Position numbers and translations under genes: made by a program
Notes under the pieces: model-generated
Seen by the model: the letters and a program-made list of their open reading frames with translations, nothing else
What the model was told of the DNA's origin: nothing
Databases searched by the model: none
Origin: Planococcus circulans
GTDB taxonomy: Bacteria; Bacillota; Bacilli; Bacillales_A; Planococcaceae
Reading direction: 5' to 3'
Length of the DNA stretch: 64,000 nucleotides
Assembly: GCF_020023385.1 (NCBI RefSeq)
Contig: NZ_JAIQCL010000009.1
Span: 110,018 to 174,017, forward strand
Shown here: positions 27,644-36,597 of the stretch, piece by piece
How the letters are laid out: every line of letters starts with the position of its first letter
Position numbering within the stretch: position 1 is the first letter of the stretch

Positions 27644-29425
27644 ATGGAACAATCAAAAACATTGATCAAAGGCGGTAGTTTCTTAATTGAAGAGGCGGAT
27701 CTGTCACGTGTGTTCACACCGGAAGATTTCACGGAAGAGCAAAAAATGATCGCGAAGACGACGGAGGATTACGTTAACACTGAAGTGATGCCTGTTGTCG
27801 AAAACTTGGAAAACCATGAATTCGAACATTCCGTCCGTCTATTGAAAACGGCTGGAGAGCTTGGGCTTCTTGGTGCTGATGTACCAGAACAATACGGCGG
27901 CCTTGGATTGGACAAAATCGCTTCAGCGCTGATCGCTGAAAAAATGTCGAAAGCAGGCGGTTTCTCAATCACTCATGGCGCACATGTCGGAATCGGTTCA
28001 TTGCCGATCGTTCTTTTCGGTAACGAAGAGCAAAAACAAAGCTATCTGCCACGATTGGCTTCTGGCGAAATGATTGCAGCTTATGCTTTGACTGAGCCAA
28101 GCTCAGGATCGGATGCATTAGGAGCGAAGACAGTTGCCAAGCTGAACGAAGCAGGCACTCATTATGTGTTGAACGGTGAAAAGCAATGGATCACCAATGC
28201 TGGGTTTGCGGATGTCTTCGTAGTCTATGCGAAAATCGACGGAGACAAATTCTCTGCCTTTATCGTAGAACGTGAATTCCCAGGCGTTTCTGTTGGACCG
28301 GAAGAAAAGAAAATGGGCATCAAATCTTCTTCTACACGGACATTGATCCTGCAGGATGCTGAAGTTCCTGTCGAAAACTTATTGGGCGAAGCTGGGCGTG
28401 GACATATCATCGCGTTCAACATCCTGAACATCGGGCGCTACAAATTGGGAGTGGGTACAATCGGAGCTTCCAAGCGCGCAATGGAATTGACGATCCCTTA
28501 TACGAACCAGCGCCAACAGTTCAAGACACCGATCTCTTCATTTAACTTGACGCGTGAGAAATTGGCCACGATGGCTTCTAAATTATATGCAGTTGAAAGC
28601 TCTGTTTACCGTACTGTTGGATTGTTCGAAGACCGCATGAGCGGATTTACGGATGAGCAGCATGCAGACGGTAAATTAGTGGCTGACTCCATCGCTGAAT
28701 TTGCAGTGGAATGTTCACTCAATAAATTCTTCGGTACGGAAACATTGGATTATATTGTGGATGAAGGCGTACAATTGCATGGCGGCTACGGCTTTATGCA
28801 GGAATACGAAATCGAGCGCATCTACCGCGATTCACGCATCAACCGTATTTTTGAAGGAACCAACGAAATCAACCGCTTGCTTGTTCCAGGAACGCTTTTG
28901 CGTAAAGCGATGAAAGGCGAATTGCCATTATTGCAGCATGCACAGCAGCTTCAGGAAGAGCTATTGATGATGATGCCGGAAGAAGTCGGCACCGAAGCGT
29001 TGGCTCAAGAGAAATACCTGGTGAAAAATGCGAAGAAAATCGCATTGCTGGCAGCTGGGCTTGCCGCTCAGACTTACGGCACGAAACTGGAAGCCGAGCA
29101 GGAAGTGCTTGTTAACATCGCAGACATTGTCAGCAACGTCTTTGCAATGGAATCAGTAGTCTTGCGTACAGAAAAGGCGATTGCTGCATCAGGCGAGGAA
29201 AAAGCCAAGCAAAAACTGCTATATACGCAAATCTACTGCCAGGAAGCATTCGATCAAATCGAAAAAGATGCGAAAGAAACATTGATTGCTGCCATCGAAG
29301 GCGACAACCAGCGAATGATGCTTTCTGCGTTGCGCAAACTGACTCGTTCAACGCCTTACAACGTGATTGCGAAAAAACGCGAAGCGGCTGTCAAGCTGAT
29401 CGATGTCGAAAAATACATCGTTTAA
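27644..29425 (+). CDS. fadE: acyl-CoA dehydrogenase
   Basis: A 593-residue flavoenzyme performing the first oxidation of acyl-CoA. It has the FAD/acyl-CoA motifs YALTEPSSGSDA near residue 148 and QWITNAGFAD near 186, the C-terminal RIFEGTNEINR motif with the FAD contact, and a roughly 160-residue C-terminal extension usual for the YusJ-type large form. AGGAGG precedes the ATG. 149 bp separate it from fadA with no terminator seen, so it is probably cotranscribed. It is followed by a terminator. Confidence 0.95.
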   Translation: MEQSKTLIKGGSFLIEEADLSRVFTPEDFTEEQKMIAKTTEDYVNTEVMPVVENLENHEFEHSVRLLKTAGELGLLGADVPEQYGGLGLDKIASALIAEKMSKAGGFSITHGAHVGIGSLPIVLFGNEEQKQSYLPRLASGEMIAAYALTEPSSGSDALGAKTVAKLNEAGTHYVLNGEKQWITNAGFADVFVVYAKIDGDKFSAFIVEREFPGVSVGPEEKKMGIKSSSTRTLILQDAEVPVENLLGEAGRGHIIAFNILNIGRYKLGVGTIGASKRAMELTIPYTNQRQQFKTPISSFNLTREKLATMASKLYAVESSVYRTVGLFEDRMSGFTDEQHADGKLVADSIAEFAVECSLNKFFGTETLDYIVDEGVQLHGGYGFMQEYEIERIYRDSRINRIFEGTNEINRLLVPGTLLRKAMKGELPLLQHAQQLQEELLMMMPEEVGTEALAQEKYLVKNAKKIALLAAGLAAQTYGTKLEAEQEVLVNIADIVSNVFAMESVVLRTEKAIAASGEEKAKQKLLYTQIYCQEAFDQIEKDAKETLIAAIEGDNQRMMLSALRKLTRSTPYNVIAKKREAAVKLIDVEKYIV

Positions 29426-29435
29426 TGAGTAGTGG

Positions 29436-29477
29436 AAAACAGGCATCCCCAGCTGTATCGGGTTTGCCTGTTTTTTT
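29436..29477 (+). terminator. terminator of the fad operon
   Basis: AAAACAGGCA..CCCC pairs with GGG..TGCCTGTTTT, with a T-run. Confidence 0.75.
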
Positions 29478-29533
29478 AGTCGTCGACCGAAAGCTTTCTT
29501 TTTGGTAAGCTTAGAAAAAAGGGAGGTACTAAC

Positions 29534-29887
29534 GTGATTACTTATTATGCATACCCGAAATGCACAACTTGCCGGAAAGCAAAAAGTTGGCTGAACCAAA
29601 ATGGTGTGGAATACAACGAAATACATATTGCAGAAAACCCGCCGACAAAAGAACAGTTGACGGAGATTTATGAGGCAAGCGATTTGGAATTGAAGAAGTT
29701 CTTCAATACGAGCGGCTTGGTTTACCGTTCGCTTGGACTTAAAGAAAAGCTGTCGGACATGTCCGAAGAACAGCAATTGGAGCTTCTGGCTTCAGATGGC
29801 ATGCTGATCAAACGGCCGTTGGCGTGGGACGGGAAAACTGTGACACTTGGGTTTAAGGAAGCAGATTACCAAAATAGCTGGCTGTAG
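29534..29887 (+). CDS. yusI: ArsC/Spx-family protein YusI
   Basis: A 117-residue thioredoxin-fold protein of the ArsC/Spx family. It opens MITYYAYPKCTTCRKA with a CxxC pair (Cys10, Cys13) and ends with the RPLAWDG-type segment typical of YusI/YffB proteins. A true arsenate reductase would need other context genes, none of which are present; a thiol-redox or regulatory role is more likely. Its position between fadE and gcvH is the same as in B. subtilis. Confidence 0.85.
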   Translation: MITYYAYPKCTTCRKAKSWLNQNGVEYNEIHIAENPPTKEQLTEIYEASDLELKKFFNTSGLVYRSLGLKEKLSDMSEEQQLELLASDGMLIKRPLAWDGKTVTLGFKEADYQNSWL

Positions 29888-29967
29888 TAGATTTGTGTCA
29901 TCTTGTATTTCACAGCCGTTTATGTCAAACTGAATTTGAATGAACTACATAATTTGGAGGGGTCAAG

Positions 29968-30348
29968 ATGAGCACACCAGAAGAACTTCGTTATTCAAAA
30001 GAACATGAATGGGTCAAAATCGAAGATGGCAATGCGCGTATCGGAATTACTCATTTCGCACAGGCTGAATTGGGGGATATCGTTTTCGTTGAACTTCCAC
30101 AAGTCGGGGATGAACTGAAAAAAGATCAGCCTTTCGGCAGCGTGGAATCCGTTAAGACGGTTTCGGAATTGTATGCACCAATCAGCGGGAAAGTTGTCGA
30201 AGTTAACTCTGAGCTTGAAGACAGCCCGGAATTCGTCAACGAGTCACCTTACGAGCAGGCTTGGATGGTGGTTATCGAAGCTCCTTCAGAAGATGAAGTC
30301 AGCGCATTGATGACAGCAGACCAATACAAAGAAATGATCAACGAGTAA
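29968..30348 (+). CDS. gcvH: glycine cleavage system H protein
   Basis: A 126-residue carrier protein with a lipoyl domain; Lys63 in [12 protein letters not shown] is the lipoylation site. It shuttles the aminomethyl group in glycine cleavage and in Bacillus also passes lipoyl groups to other complexes via LipL. The synthase lipA lies at 50255 in this window. GGAGGGG precedes the ATG. It is monocistronic, ending at a terminator. Confidence 0.96.
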   Translation: MSTPEELRYSKEHEWVKIEDGNARIGITHFAQAELGDIVFVELPQVGDELKKDQPFGSVESVKTVSELYAPISGKVVEVNSELEDSPEFVNESPYEQAWMVVIEAPSEDEVSALMTADQYKEMINE

Positions 30349-30354
30349 TCCTGG

Positions 30355-30383
30355 AAAGCGCCTGTATTTTGGCGCTTTTTTTT
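30355..30383 (+). terminator. terminator after gcvH
   Basis: AAAGCGCC/GGCGCTTT stem with eight-base loop and T-run. Confidence 0.8.
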
Positions 30384-30566
30384 ATGGGCAGCAATTCAAA
30401 AATGCTTAACCCTTAATGGATCCAAATCAGAAGGTCTGTCGATGTATAAATGAAACCAAGGGTTTTTAGGCAGCCTTTTTGTGGAATACCAAATTATAAA
30501 GGTATCTTATGTACAATAGATAGCCTCTTGTCTTTTATGATTCTAAACTCGATGGGGTGAGTGTAT

Positions 30567-30905
30567 ATGGGAAAGGTGATCGTGGTGGAAGGGATCAGCG
30601 ATAAATCGAGGATTGCACCGCTCATTGCAGAACCCGTGACGATTCTTTGCACAAATGGTACAGTTAGTGTATCGAGACTTGAAGAATTATTGCTGCCATA
30701 CGAAGGTCAGGACATCATCATATTAGTGGATGCAGACTCTTCAGGAGAAAAATTGCGGAAGCTGGTCAAACGCGAGTTTCCCGAAGCCCGGCATTTCTAT
30801 GTCAACAGGAGCTACAAGGAAGTCGCGAAAACCCCGCTTCGCATCCTGAAGGATGTGCTCATTTCAGCGAATGTCCAGGTCAATAAGCTATTGATAGAGG
30901 GATGA
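30567..30905 (+). CDS. yusF: Toprim-domain protein YusF
   Basis: A 112-residue protein formed by a small Toprim domain: GKVIVVEGISDKSRI provides the conserved glutamate and IILVDADSSGEKLRK the DxD pair that would bind magnesium. It resembles stand-alone Toprim proteins related to RNase M5. Its function is unknown, but nucleic acid cleavage or binding is plausible. The ATG at 30567 follows GGGGTGA. It overlaps the next gene start region, as in the B. subtilis yusF-yusE pair. Confidence 0.8.
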   Translation: MGKVIVVEGISDKSRIAPLIAEPVTILCTNGTVSVSRLEELLLPYEGQDIIILVDADSSGEKLRKLVKREFPEARHFYVNRSYKEVAKTPLRILKDVLISANVQVNKLLIEG

Positions 30906-30910
30906 AGAAG

Positions 30911-31237
30911 ATGAAGGAATGGACTCATAAAGAATGGATCAAAGAAAAGAATACAAAACGGATCACTGCATTTTATTTATACACGCCGATGTGCGGAACC
31001 TGCCAAGTGGCATCTAAAATGCTGTCTGTCGTCACAGAGCTGTTGCCGGATCTGCAGTTAGGCAAAGCGAACTTGAATTACGTTCAGGAAATTGCGGGTT
31101 TATATGAAGTGGAAAGCGTGCCATGCCTGCTGATTACAGAAGATGGCCAATTGAAAGAAAAAATATATGCTTTCCAATCAGTTCCTTATTTATATGACAA
31201 GTTAAAATCTGTTGACGAATATAGCCGGTCGTGGTAA
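30911..31237 (+). CDS. yusE: thioredoxin-like protein YusE
   Basis: A 108-residue thioredoxin-fold protein with the CxxC motif MCGTCQ near residue 32 and a cis-proline in ESVPCLLI. It probably acts as a cytosolic disulfide reductase. GAGGG at the end of yusF acts as ribosome site; the ATG at 30911 has better spacing than the one at 30902. It is followed directly by the SAM riboswitch. Confidence 0.8.
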   Translation: MKEWTHKEWIKEKNTKRITAFYLYTPMCGTCQVASKMLSVVTELLPDLQLGKANLNYVQEIAGLYEVESVPCLLITEDGQLKEKIYAFQSVPYLYDKLKSVDEYSRSW

Positions 31238-31271
31238 ATTGGATTTCTGATCAAATAATTTCATATCGAAA

Positions 31272-31376
31272 CTCTTATTAAGAGTGGTGGAGGGAAGTGC
31301 CCTATGAAGCCCGGCAACCGTCATGAAAATGAAATGGTGCCAAATCACACGAAGCGAAAGCTTTGGAAGATGAGAG
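31272..31376 (+). promoter_or_regulatory. SAM-I (S-box) riboswitch
   Basis: The conserved S-box core is clear: AAGAGTGGTGGAGGGAAGTG, CCCTATGAAGCCCGGCAACC, GGTGCCAAATC, GAAGCGAAAGCTTTGGAAGATGAGAG pieces in order. P1 is CTCTTAT (31272-31278) pairing with ATGAGAG (31370-31376). SAM binding would favour the downstream terminator and switch off metNIQ. Confidence 0.95.
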
Positions 31377-31401
31377 ATTGGTTTTCGTGTAATATACGTT
31401 T

Positions 31402-31441
31402 GCCCTTCTGCTCAGTTATGCGCGGAAGGGCTTTTATTTTT
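31402..31441 (+). terminator. riboswitch-controlled terminator before metN
   Basis: GCCCTTC at 31402-31408 pairs with GAAGGGC at 31425-31431, followed by a T-rich tract; the expression platform of the S-box. Confidence 0.8.
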
Positions 31442-31463
31442 AGGATTCAGGGGTGTACAACGA

Positions 31464-32489
31464 ATGATTGAGTTAACAAAAGTGACAAAAAAGTTCGACA
31501 CAGGAAAAGCGGTCCTTACGGCTGTGGACCAAGTCGATTTATCTATTGCTGATGGAGAAATATTCGGCATCATCGGATACAGTGGCGCCGGTAAAAGTAC
31601 ATTGATTCGTTTGTTGAATGGCTTGGAAAAACCGACATCAGGTACGGTGGAAATCAATGGCAAGGTGATTACCTCCATCAAAGGCGGGGAATTGCGGAAG
31701 GCCCGACAAAAAGTCAGCATGATTTTCCAGCATTTTAATCTGCTGTGGTCCCGGACCGTGAAAGAAAATATTGAATTTCCGCTTGAAATTGCTGGAGTGT
31801 CGAAACAACAGCGCGGAAAGCGGGTTCAGGAACTGATTGAGCTAGTCGGCTTGGCCGGGCGTGAACATGCCTATCCATCCGAACTTTCAGGTGGCCAGAA
31901 ACAGCGTGTCGGCATTGCCCGTGCGCTGGCAAACGATCCAGAGGTCCTATTATGTGATGAAGCGACGTCAGCACTTGATCCGGAAACAACAGATGCCATC
32001 CTGGATTTGCTGGTGGACATCAATAAACGATTGGGATTGACGATTGTTCTAATTACGCACGAAATGCATGTCATCCGTAAGATTTGCCATCGTGTGGCGG
32101 TCATGGAAGGCGGTCGGGTTGTTGAACTTGGCGATGTCCTCAATGTCTTCCAATCACCAAAAGAGGAAATTACGAAGCGTTTTGTTGCACAGGTGACCGA
32201 TTCCGGAGATTCTGAGGAAACCATCAAAAATCTGCGGGAGCTATATCCTACAGGTGAACTGGTGAAATTGGTTTTTGTCGGTGAGCAGACTGAACAACCG
32301 ATTCTGACGAAACTGATCCGCAGCCATGCAGTGGAAGTCAATATTGTCCAGGGCAATATCTCGCATACCCAGCGCGGAGCATATGGAACATTGATTTTGC
32401 AGTTGAAAGGTTCTAAAGCAGAAATTGAAGAAGCACTGGCATTTCTTCGCACGGAAGATGTTCAGGCGGAGGTGATGCACAATGATTGA
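31464..32489 (+). CDS. metN: methionine ABC transporter ATP-binding protein
   Basis: A 341-residue ATPase of the methionine uptake family. Walker A is GYSGAGKST near residue 39, signature LSGGQKQRVGIARAL, Walker B VLLCDEATSALDP. The C-terminal about 95 residues form the NIL regulatory domain that in MetN binds methionine and inhibits transport. It overlaps metI by 8 bp. The SAM-I riboswitch upstream supports methionine as substrate. Confidence 0.96.
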   Translation: MIELTKVTKKFDTGKAVLTAVDQVDLSIADGEIFGIIGYSGAGKSTLIRLLNGLEKPTSGTVEINGKVITSIKGGELRKARQKVSMIFQHFNLLWSRTVKENIEFPLEIAGVSKQQRGKRVQELIELVGLAGREHAYPSELSGGQKQRVGIARALANDPEVLLCDEATSALDPETTDAILDLLVDINKRLGLTIVLITHEMHVIRKICHRVAVMEGGRVVELGDVLNVFQSPKEEITKRFVAQVTDSGDSEETIKNLRELYPTGELVKLVFVGEQTEQPILTKLIRSHAVEVNIVQGNISHTQRGAYGTLILQLKGSKAEIEEALAFLRTEDVQAEVMHND

Positions 32490-33150
32490 TTCTTTATTTC
32501 CGAATGTAGATTGGGACAGCATGTGGGAAGCAACACTTGAAACGCTCTATATGACAGCATTATCGACTGTGTTTACGTTTGTAATCGGTTTAGCTCTGGG
32601 AATTATCTTGTTTTTAACGGCGCCGAAACAGTTATGGGCCAACAAAGTGGTCAATTGGCTAACAGGAGCGTTCGTCAATATATTCCGTTCGATTCCTTTT
32701 ATCATCCTAATCATCCTGTTAATTCCTTTCACTTTATTCCTAATGGGCTCGATTCGGGGACCGAATGCGGCTTTGCCCGCATTGATTATCGGCTCGGCTC
32801 CGTTTTACGCTCGTATGGTACTTATTGCATTGAAGGAAATTGACAAAGGGGTCATCGAAGCGGCCCGTTCTATGGGTGCGACGACGGGCACCATCATCTG
32901 GAAAGTCCTGTTGCCGGAATCGAAGCCGGCCTTGATTTCGGGTATTACGGTAACAGCCATTGCACTCGTCGGCTATACGGCTATGGCGGGCATTATTGGC
33001 GCTGGCGGTCTTGGGACATTAGCTTTCCTGGATGGCTTCCAGCGCAGCCGTGAAGACGTTACGTTGATGGCGACGATCTTAATCCTGATCATCGTCTTCG
33101 TAATCCAATATATCGGCGATCTCGCCACTACAAAAGCAGACAAACGGTAA
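32482..33150 (+). CDS. metI: methionine ABC transporter permease
   Basis: A 222-residue polytopic membrane permease with about five helices. It contains FRSIPFIILIILLIP near residue 65 and the EAA coupling loop (KEIDKGVIEAARSMGATTGT) near 115. A GGAGGTG site inside metN precedes the ATG, so translation is coupled. It is named metP or metI in Bacillus literature. Middle gene of the SAM-controlled metNIQ operon. Confidence 0.95.
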   Translation: MIDSLFPNVDWDSMWEATLETLYMTALSTVFTFVIGLALGIILFLTAPKQLWANKVVNWLTGAFVNIFRSIPFIILIILLIPFTLFLMGSIRGPNAALPALIIGSAPFYARMVLIALKEIDKGVIEAARSMGATTGTIIWKVLLPESKPALISGITVTAIALVGYTAMAGIIGAGGLGTLAFLDGFQRSREDVTLMATILILIIVFVIQYIGDLATTKADKR

Positions 33151-33203
33151 CAGCGGATTTTTCCGTCCTATAAATAAAACACATTATAAGGGAGAGATTG
33201 AAC

Positions 33204-34016
33204 ATGAAGAAATTTGTAGTAGGAACAGCATTGACGGCTTTGGTACTTGCAGGATGCGGCAATGGCGGAGCAAGTGAAGAAGAATCCCAAACATTGCGCG
33301 TAGGGGCTTCCAACGTGCCGCACGCTGAAATTTTAGAACAGGCTCAACCGATTCTTGAAGAACAGGGAATTGAACTGGAAATTGAAACCTACCAGGATTA
33401 TATCCTGCCGAATGAAGATTTGGAATCTGGCGAAATTGATGCCAACTACTTCCAACACGTTCCATATCTTGCATCACAAGTTGCGGATCATGGCTATGAG
33501 TTTGAAAACGCTGGCGGTATCCACATCGAACCAATCGGTGTCTATTCGCAGGATTATGCTTCTCTTGATGAACTTCCAGAAGGCGGAACCATCCTGATGA
33601 GCAACTCGGTAGCAGACCATGGCCGCATTCTTTCTTTGCTTGAAGCTGAAGGCCTGATCACATTGGCAGAAGGCGTCGATAAGACGGCTGCTGAAGTGAG
33701 TGATGTTGTTGAAAACCCGAAAAATCTTCAATTTGATGCTGATTACGAAGCAGCTTTGCTGGTTCAGATGTATGAAGCTGGAGAAGGCGATGCAGTATTG
33801 ATCAACTCGAACTACGCAATTGATGCAGGCATCAGCCCGTTGGAAGATTCAATTGCACTTGAATCATCAGAGTCGCCGTATGTAAACATTATTGCCGTAC
33901 GCGCGGGTGACGAAGAAAACGAAAACATTACTGCGTTGGTGGAAGTATTGAAATCTCAGGAAATCCAGGATTTCATCCTGGAAGAGTGGGGCGGTTCAGT
34001 AGTACCCGTAGACTGA
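33204..34016 (+). CDS. metQ: methionine-binding lipoprotein
   Basis: A 270-residue lipoprotein: signal peptide with lipobox LAGC (Cys18), then the NlpA/MetQ domain with LRVGASNVPHAEILEQ near residue 32 and NYFQHVPYL near 85, which binds methionine. The ATG at 33204 with AAGGGAGAG is chosen over the TTG six bases upstream. It completes the importer and is followed by a strong terminator. Confidence 0.95.
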   Translation: MKKFVVGTALTALVLAGCGNGGASEEESQTLRVGASNVPHAEILEQAQPILEEQGIELEIETYQDYILPNEDLESGEIDANYFQHVPYLASQVADHGYEFENAGGIHIEPIGVYSQDYASLDELPEGGTILMSNSVADHGRILSLLEAEGLITLAEGVDKTAAEVSDVVENPKNLQFDADYEAALLVQMYEAGEGDAVLINSNYAIDAGISPLEDSIALESSESPYVNIIAVRAGDEENENITALVEVLKSQEIQDFILEEWGGSVVPVD

Positions 34017-34020
34017 GTAG

Positions 34021-34048
34021 AAAAAGCATCCTTTTGGATGCTTTTTTA
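34021..34048 (+). terminator. terminator of metNIQ
   Basis: AAAAGCATCC/GGATGCTTTT hairpin with T-run. Confidence 0.85.
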
Positions 34049-34168
34049 TTTTTTTGTCTAAATAATAGAAATATTTCGCGTTTTCGTGAACACCTTACAT
34101 TCAGAGAAGGTCTGTGCTACTTTTGAATAATAAAAAGAAGCATTTGTTCACATGAGGAGGACATATTG

Positions 34169-35341
34169 ATGAAGTTCAATTTTGGTTTATTGCCGCGCAT
34201 TGTGGTAGCGATTATTTTGGGGGTGCTTATTGGCTTGGTGGCACCAGAAGCTTTAGTGCGTGTATTTGCAACATTTACGACGATTTTCGGTAACTTCTTG
34301 AACTTTGTTGTGCCGTTGATTATTCTGGGATTCATTGCGCCGGGGATTGCAAAATTAGGCAAAGGCTCGGGCAAACTGCTGGGTATGGCTACAGGTGTTG
34401 CCTATGCTTCCACGGTTACGGCTGGGGTTTTCGCGTTTTTCGTAGCAACAACCGTATTGCCCAATTTTATGCAATCTGGATCTTTGAGCAGTTTGGAAGA
34501 CCCGGAACACGCTTTGGCAACAACGTTTATTGCCCTTGATATGCCACCTGTTTTTGGCGTCATGTCTGCACTGATTTTGGCTTTTCTTCTGGGGATCGGC
34601 ATGGCCTCTACAGGAAGCAAGACCATGTTGTCGTTTTTCGATGAGTTTCAAGCGATCATTGAGAAGACAATTTCTTACATCATTATTCCTTTATTGCCGT
34701 TTCATATCTTCGGTATTTTTGCCAATATGGCATATGGCGGTGCAGTATTTGAAATCCTATCGCTGTTCGGCATCGTTTTTGTGATGATCATCATCCTTCA
34801 TTGGGCTATGCTGCTGCTTCAATATTCAGCGGCAGGAGCTTTAAAAGGAAAAAACCCATTGGTGATCCTGAAAACAATGATGCCGGCTTATTTTACAGCC
34901 TTGGGAACTCAGTCTTCTGCGGCGACAATTCCTGTCACGTTGCGGCAGGCACGCAAATCCGGTGCTAACGAGCGGGTCGCAGACTTTACGGTTCCATTAT
35001 TTGCGACGATTCATTTGTCAGGCAGTACGATTACGCTGGTTTCCTGTGCGATCGGTGTAGTATTGCTGACAGGCGGAGTGCCCACTTTCGCAAGTTTCTT
35101 CCCGTTCATCTTAATGTTGGGTGTCACCATGGTTGCAGCTCCGGGAGTTCCGGGTGGCGCTGTCATGGCGGCAATTGGTCTGCTTGAAATTATGCTCGGT
35201 TTCGATCCGACAATGGTCGCTCTTATGATCGCACTTTACATGGCTCAGGACAGTTTCGGTACGGCTGCGAATGTAACCGGTGACGGTGCATTGGCACATA
35301 TTGTCGACCGTTTTACAAATGGACGGAAGAGTTTTGAATAA
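34169..35341 (+). CDS. dicarboxylate/amino acid:cation symporter (DAACS family)
   Basis: A 390-residue sodium- or proton-coupled transporter of the GltP/SstT family with about eight membrane helices. The family hallmarks are the serine-rich turn GTQSSAATIPVTL near residue 253, GGVPTFASFFPF, the APGVPGGAVMA hairpin, and QDSFGTAANVTGDG near the C-terminus. Substrate (glutamate, C4-dicarboxylate, serine or other) cannot be told. The ATG at 34169 follows GAGGAGG. It is monocistronic. Confidence 0.88.
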   Translation: MKFNFGLLPRIVVAIILGVLIGLVAPEALVRVFATFTTIFGNFLNFVVPLIILGFIAPGIAKLGKGSGKLLGMATGVAYASTVTAGVFAFFVATTVLPNFMQSGSLSSLEDPEHALATTFIALDMPPVFGVMSALILAFLLGIGMASTGSKTMLSFFDEFQAIIEKTISYIIIPLLPFHIFGIFANMAYGGAVFEILSLFGIVFVMIIILHWAMLLLQYSAAGALKGKNPLVILKTMMPAYFTALGTQSSAATIPVTLRQARKSGANERVADFTVPLFATIHLSGSTITLVSCAIGVVLLTGGVPTFASFFPFILMLGVTMVAAPGVPGGAVMAAIGLLEIMLGFDPTMVALMIALYMAQDSFGTAANVTGDGALAHIVDRFTNGRKSFE

Positions 35342-35440
35342 TTAAGCGATTTTGTAAATTACAACTTTTCCCAAGTATCTATTCTATTGGTAATTTCTGT
35401 GCTATTATAGCGAAGATATTACACAATAGGGGGAAACATC

Positions 35441-35965
35441 ATGAAAAAGTTATGGGCAATTGGGTTATCGGCAACTGTTTTATTGGCGGCGTGCGGAGCG
35501 GAGGAATCAGCTGAGCCAGCGGAAGCAACAACTGGTGCAGAGGGTTCTGAAGACAACAAAGAAGTAAAAAGAGAATTGATGAAATTCTATATGTCCATTC
35601 CAAATGCCATCAATGCCGTAGATGGGGATCTAAATACATTTGAGATGAATCAGGCAGAAGGCACGTTGCCGGAAGGTGAAGAATTGCAAGCGATGAAAGA
35701 CGCAGCAATCACTTCTGCAAATGAAGCGGCAGGAGCAGTAGATGCACTGGAGATTCCGGAGGTATTGGAAGATCATAAAGAACAAATCGAAACAGCATTT
35801 GCTTCTATTCGTGAATCTTATGAGATAAAAGCCGAGGAATTGACAAAAGATGCGTCATTTGAAGCTGCTGATGTGAAGTTCAGCGAAGCGGATGCACAAT
35901 TGAACGAGTTACTGGAAGAGCAGGATTTGGCTGCATCCAGCATCTATAACGAAGTTTCACAATGA
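35441..35965 (+). CDS. small lipoprotein of unknown function
   Basis: A 174-residue predicted lipoprotein: signal peptide with lipobox LAAC (Cys18), an acidic low-complexity linker (AEESAEPAEATTGAEGSEDN region), then an all-helical domain of about 130 residues without cysteines. It resembles many Bacillales cell-surface lipoproteins of unknown role; I do not recognise the family. GGGGG lies before the ATG. A perfect long hairpin follows. Confidence 0.75.
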   Translation: MKKLWAIGLSATVLLAACGAEESAEPAEATTGAEGSEDNKEVKRELMKFYMSIPNAINAVDGDLNTFEMNQAEGTLPEGEELQAMKDAAITSANEAAGAVDALEIPEVLEDHKEQIETAFASIRESYEIKAEELTKDASFEAADVKFSEADAQLNELLEEQDLAASSIYNEVSQ

Positions 35966-36008
35966 TAAATGACCCCTCTGACTGAACGTTGTCAGAGGGG
36001 TCATTTAT
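35965..36008. terminator. long perfect hairpin after the lipoprotein gene
   Basis: An 18-bp perfect inverted repeat (35965-35982 with 35991-36008) around an 8-base loop. The T-tract is weak on the + strand, but the arms are strong enough to act in either direction or to stabilise the mRNA 3' end. Confidence 0.55.
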
Positions 36009-36168
36009 TGTGCGGATATACGACAATAGTTCTATTTTCAGACTAGTTAGATTATTTTTATGTTTATCTGCCATTCAATGGGGTATAATAAAAAAGTAAT
36101 CTTAAAAATTACAAGATTGAAAGGAATGGTTCAGTATCGAATCGAATGGAATTGAAAAGACGGAGAAA

Positions 36169-36324
36169 ATGGAACAAGCATTCAGAAACGCACATGGTTT
36201 CGGAATTGACGAGTATCAAAATGACCCGGATAAAATACTTGAAGTAGAACAGCGCCGTGAACAAGATTATCAGCTAGGCCAAAAAGTAGCCAGCCAAATC
36301 GAACGGCAGGTTCATCGAGACTAA
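36169..36324 (+). CDS. small conserved-looking protein upstream of sufC
   Basis: A 51-residue frame from ATG 36169 to TAA 36322, beginning MEQAFRNAHGFGIDEYQNDP and ending QIERQVHRD, rich in Gln, Glu and Arg. It has no signal peptide or membrane helix. A weak GGAG site lies only three bases before the ATG. A good terminator follows, which supports a real gene. I do not recognise the family, and the spacing of the ribosome site leaves doubt. Confidence 0.55.
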   Translation: MEQAFRNAHGFGIDEYQNDPDKILEVEQRREQDYQLGQKVASQIERQVHRD

Positions 36325-36342
36325 TCATAAATATAAAAACGG

Positions 36343-36369
36343 AACCAGCATCCTCGGATGCTGGTTTTT
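36343..36369 (+). terminator. terminator after the 51-aa gene
   Basis: AACCAGCATCC pairs with GGATGCTGGTT, followed by Ts. Confidence 0.8.
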
Positions 36370-36508
36370 CAATGATATGAATTCTCAATTAGCAATCTTT
36401 TATTGAAAATATGAATCCATGACAGTTATCATATCAAGCTTTTACAAAATAGTAAGGAATCCAGTATTCTAAAATGGTTTGAGCCAGCTTTTGAAGCGGT
36501 TTAATGAT

Positions 36509-36537
36509 TTGCCAGTATGGTGAATATGCGTTAAGAT
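36509..36537 (+). promoter_or_regulatory. candidate sigma-A promoter of the suf operon
   Basis: TTGCCA at 36509-36514, 17-base spacer, TAAGAT at 36532-36537, about 60 bp before sufC. No second regulator site is evident. Confidence 0.45.
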
Positions 36538-36597
36538 TAGAATGATACTAATTAAGAATGGTTTGCCATTCAACATTAACTTTATGGAGGTATTTAC

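Noticed and set aside
29348..29776. 142-codon reverse frame across fadE and yusI
   Set aside because: Crosses the end of fadE, its terminator and yusI; antisense of real genes.
29534..29887. Arsenate reductase
   Set aside because: The ArsC-family fold is present, but with yusI-type context and no arsenic resistance genes; a redox or Spx-like role is more likely.
33184..33534. 116-codon reverse frame inside metQ
   Set aside because: Antisense shadow of metQ with no supporting signals.
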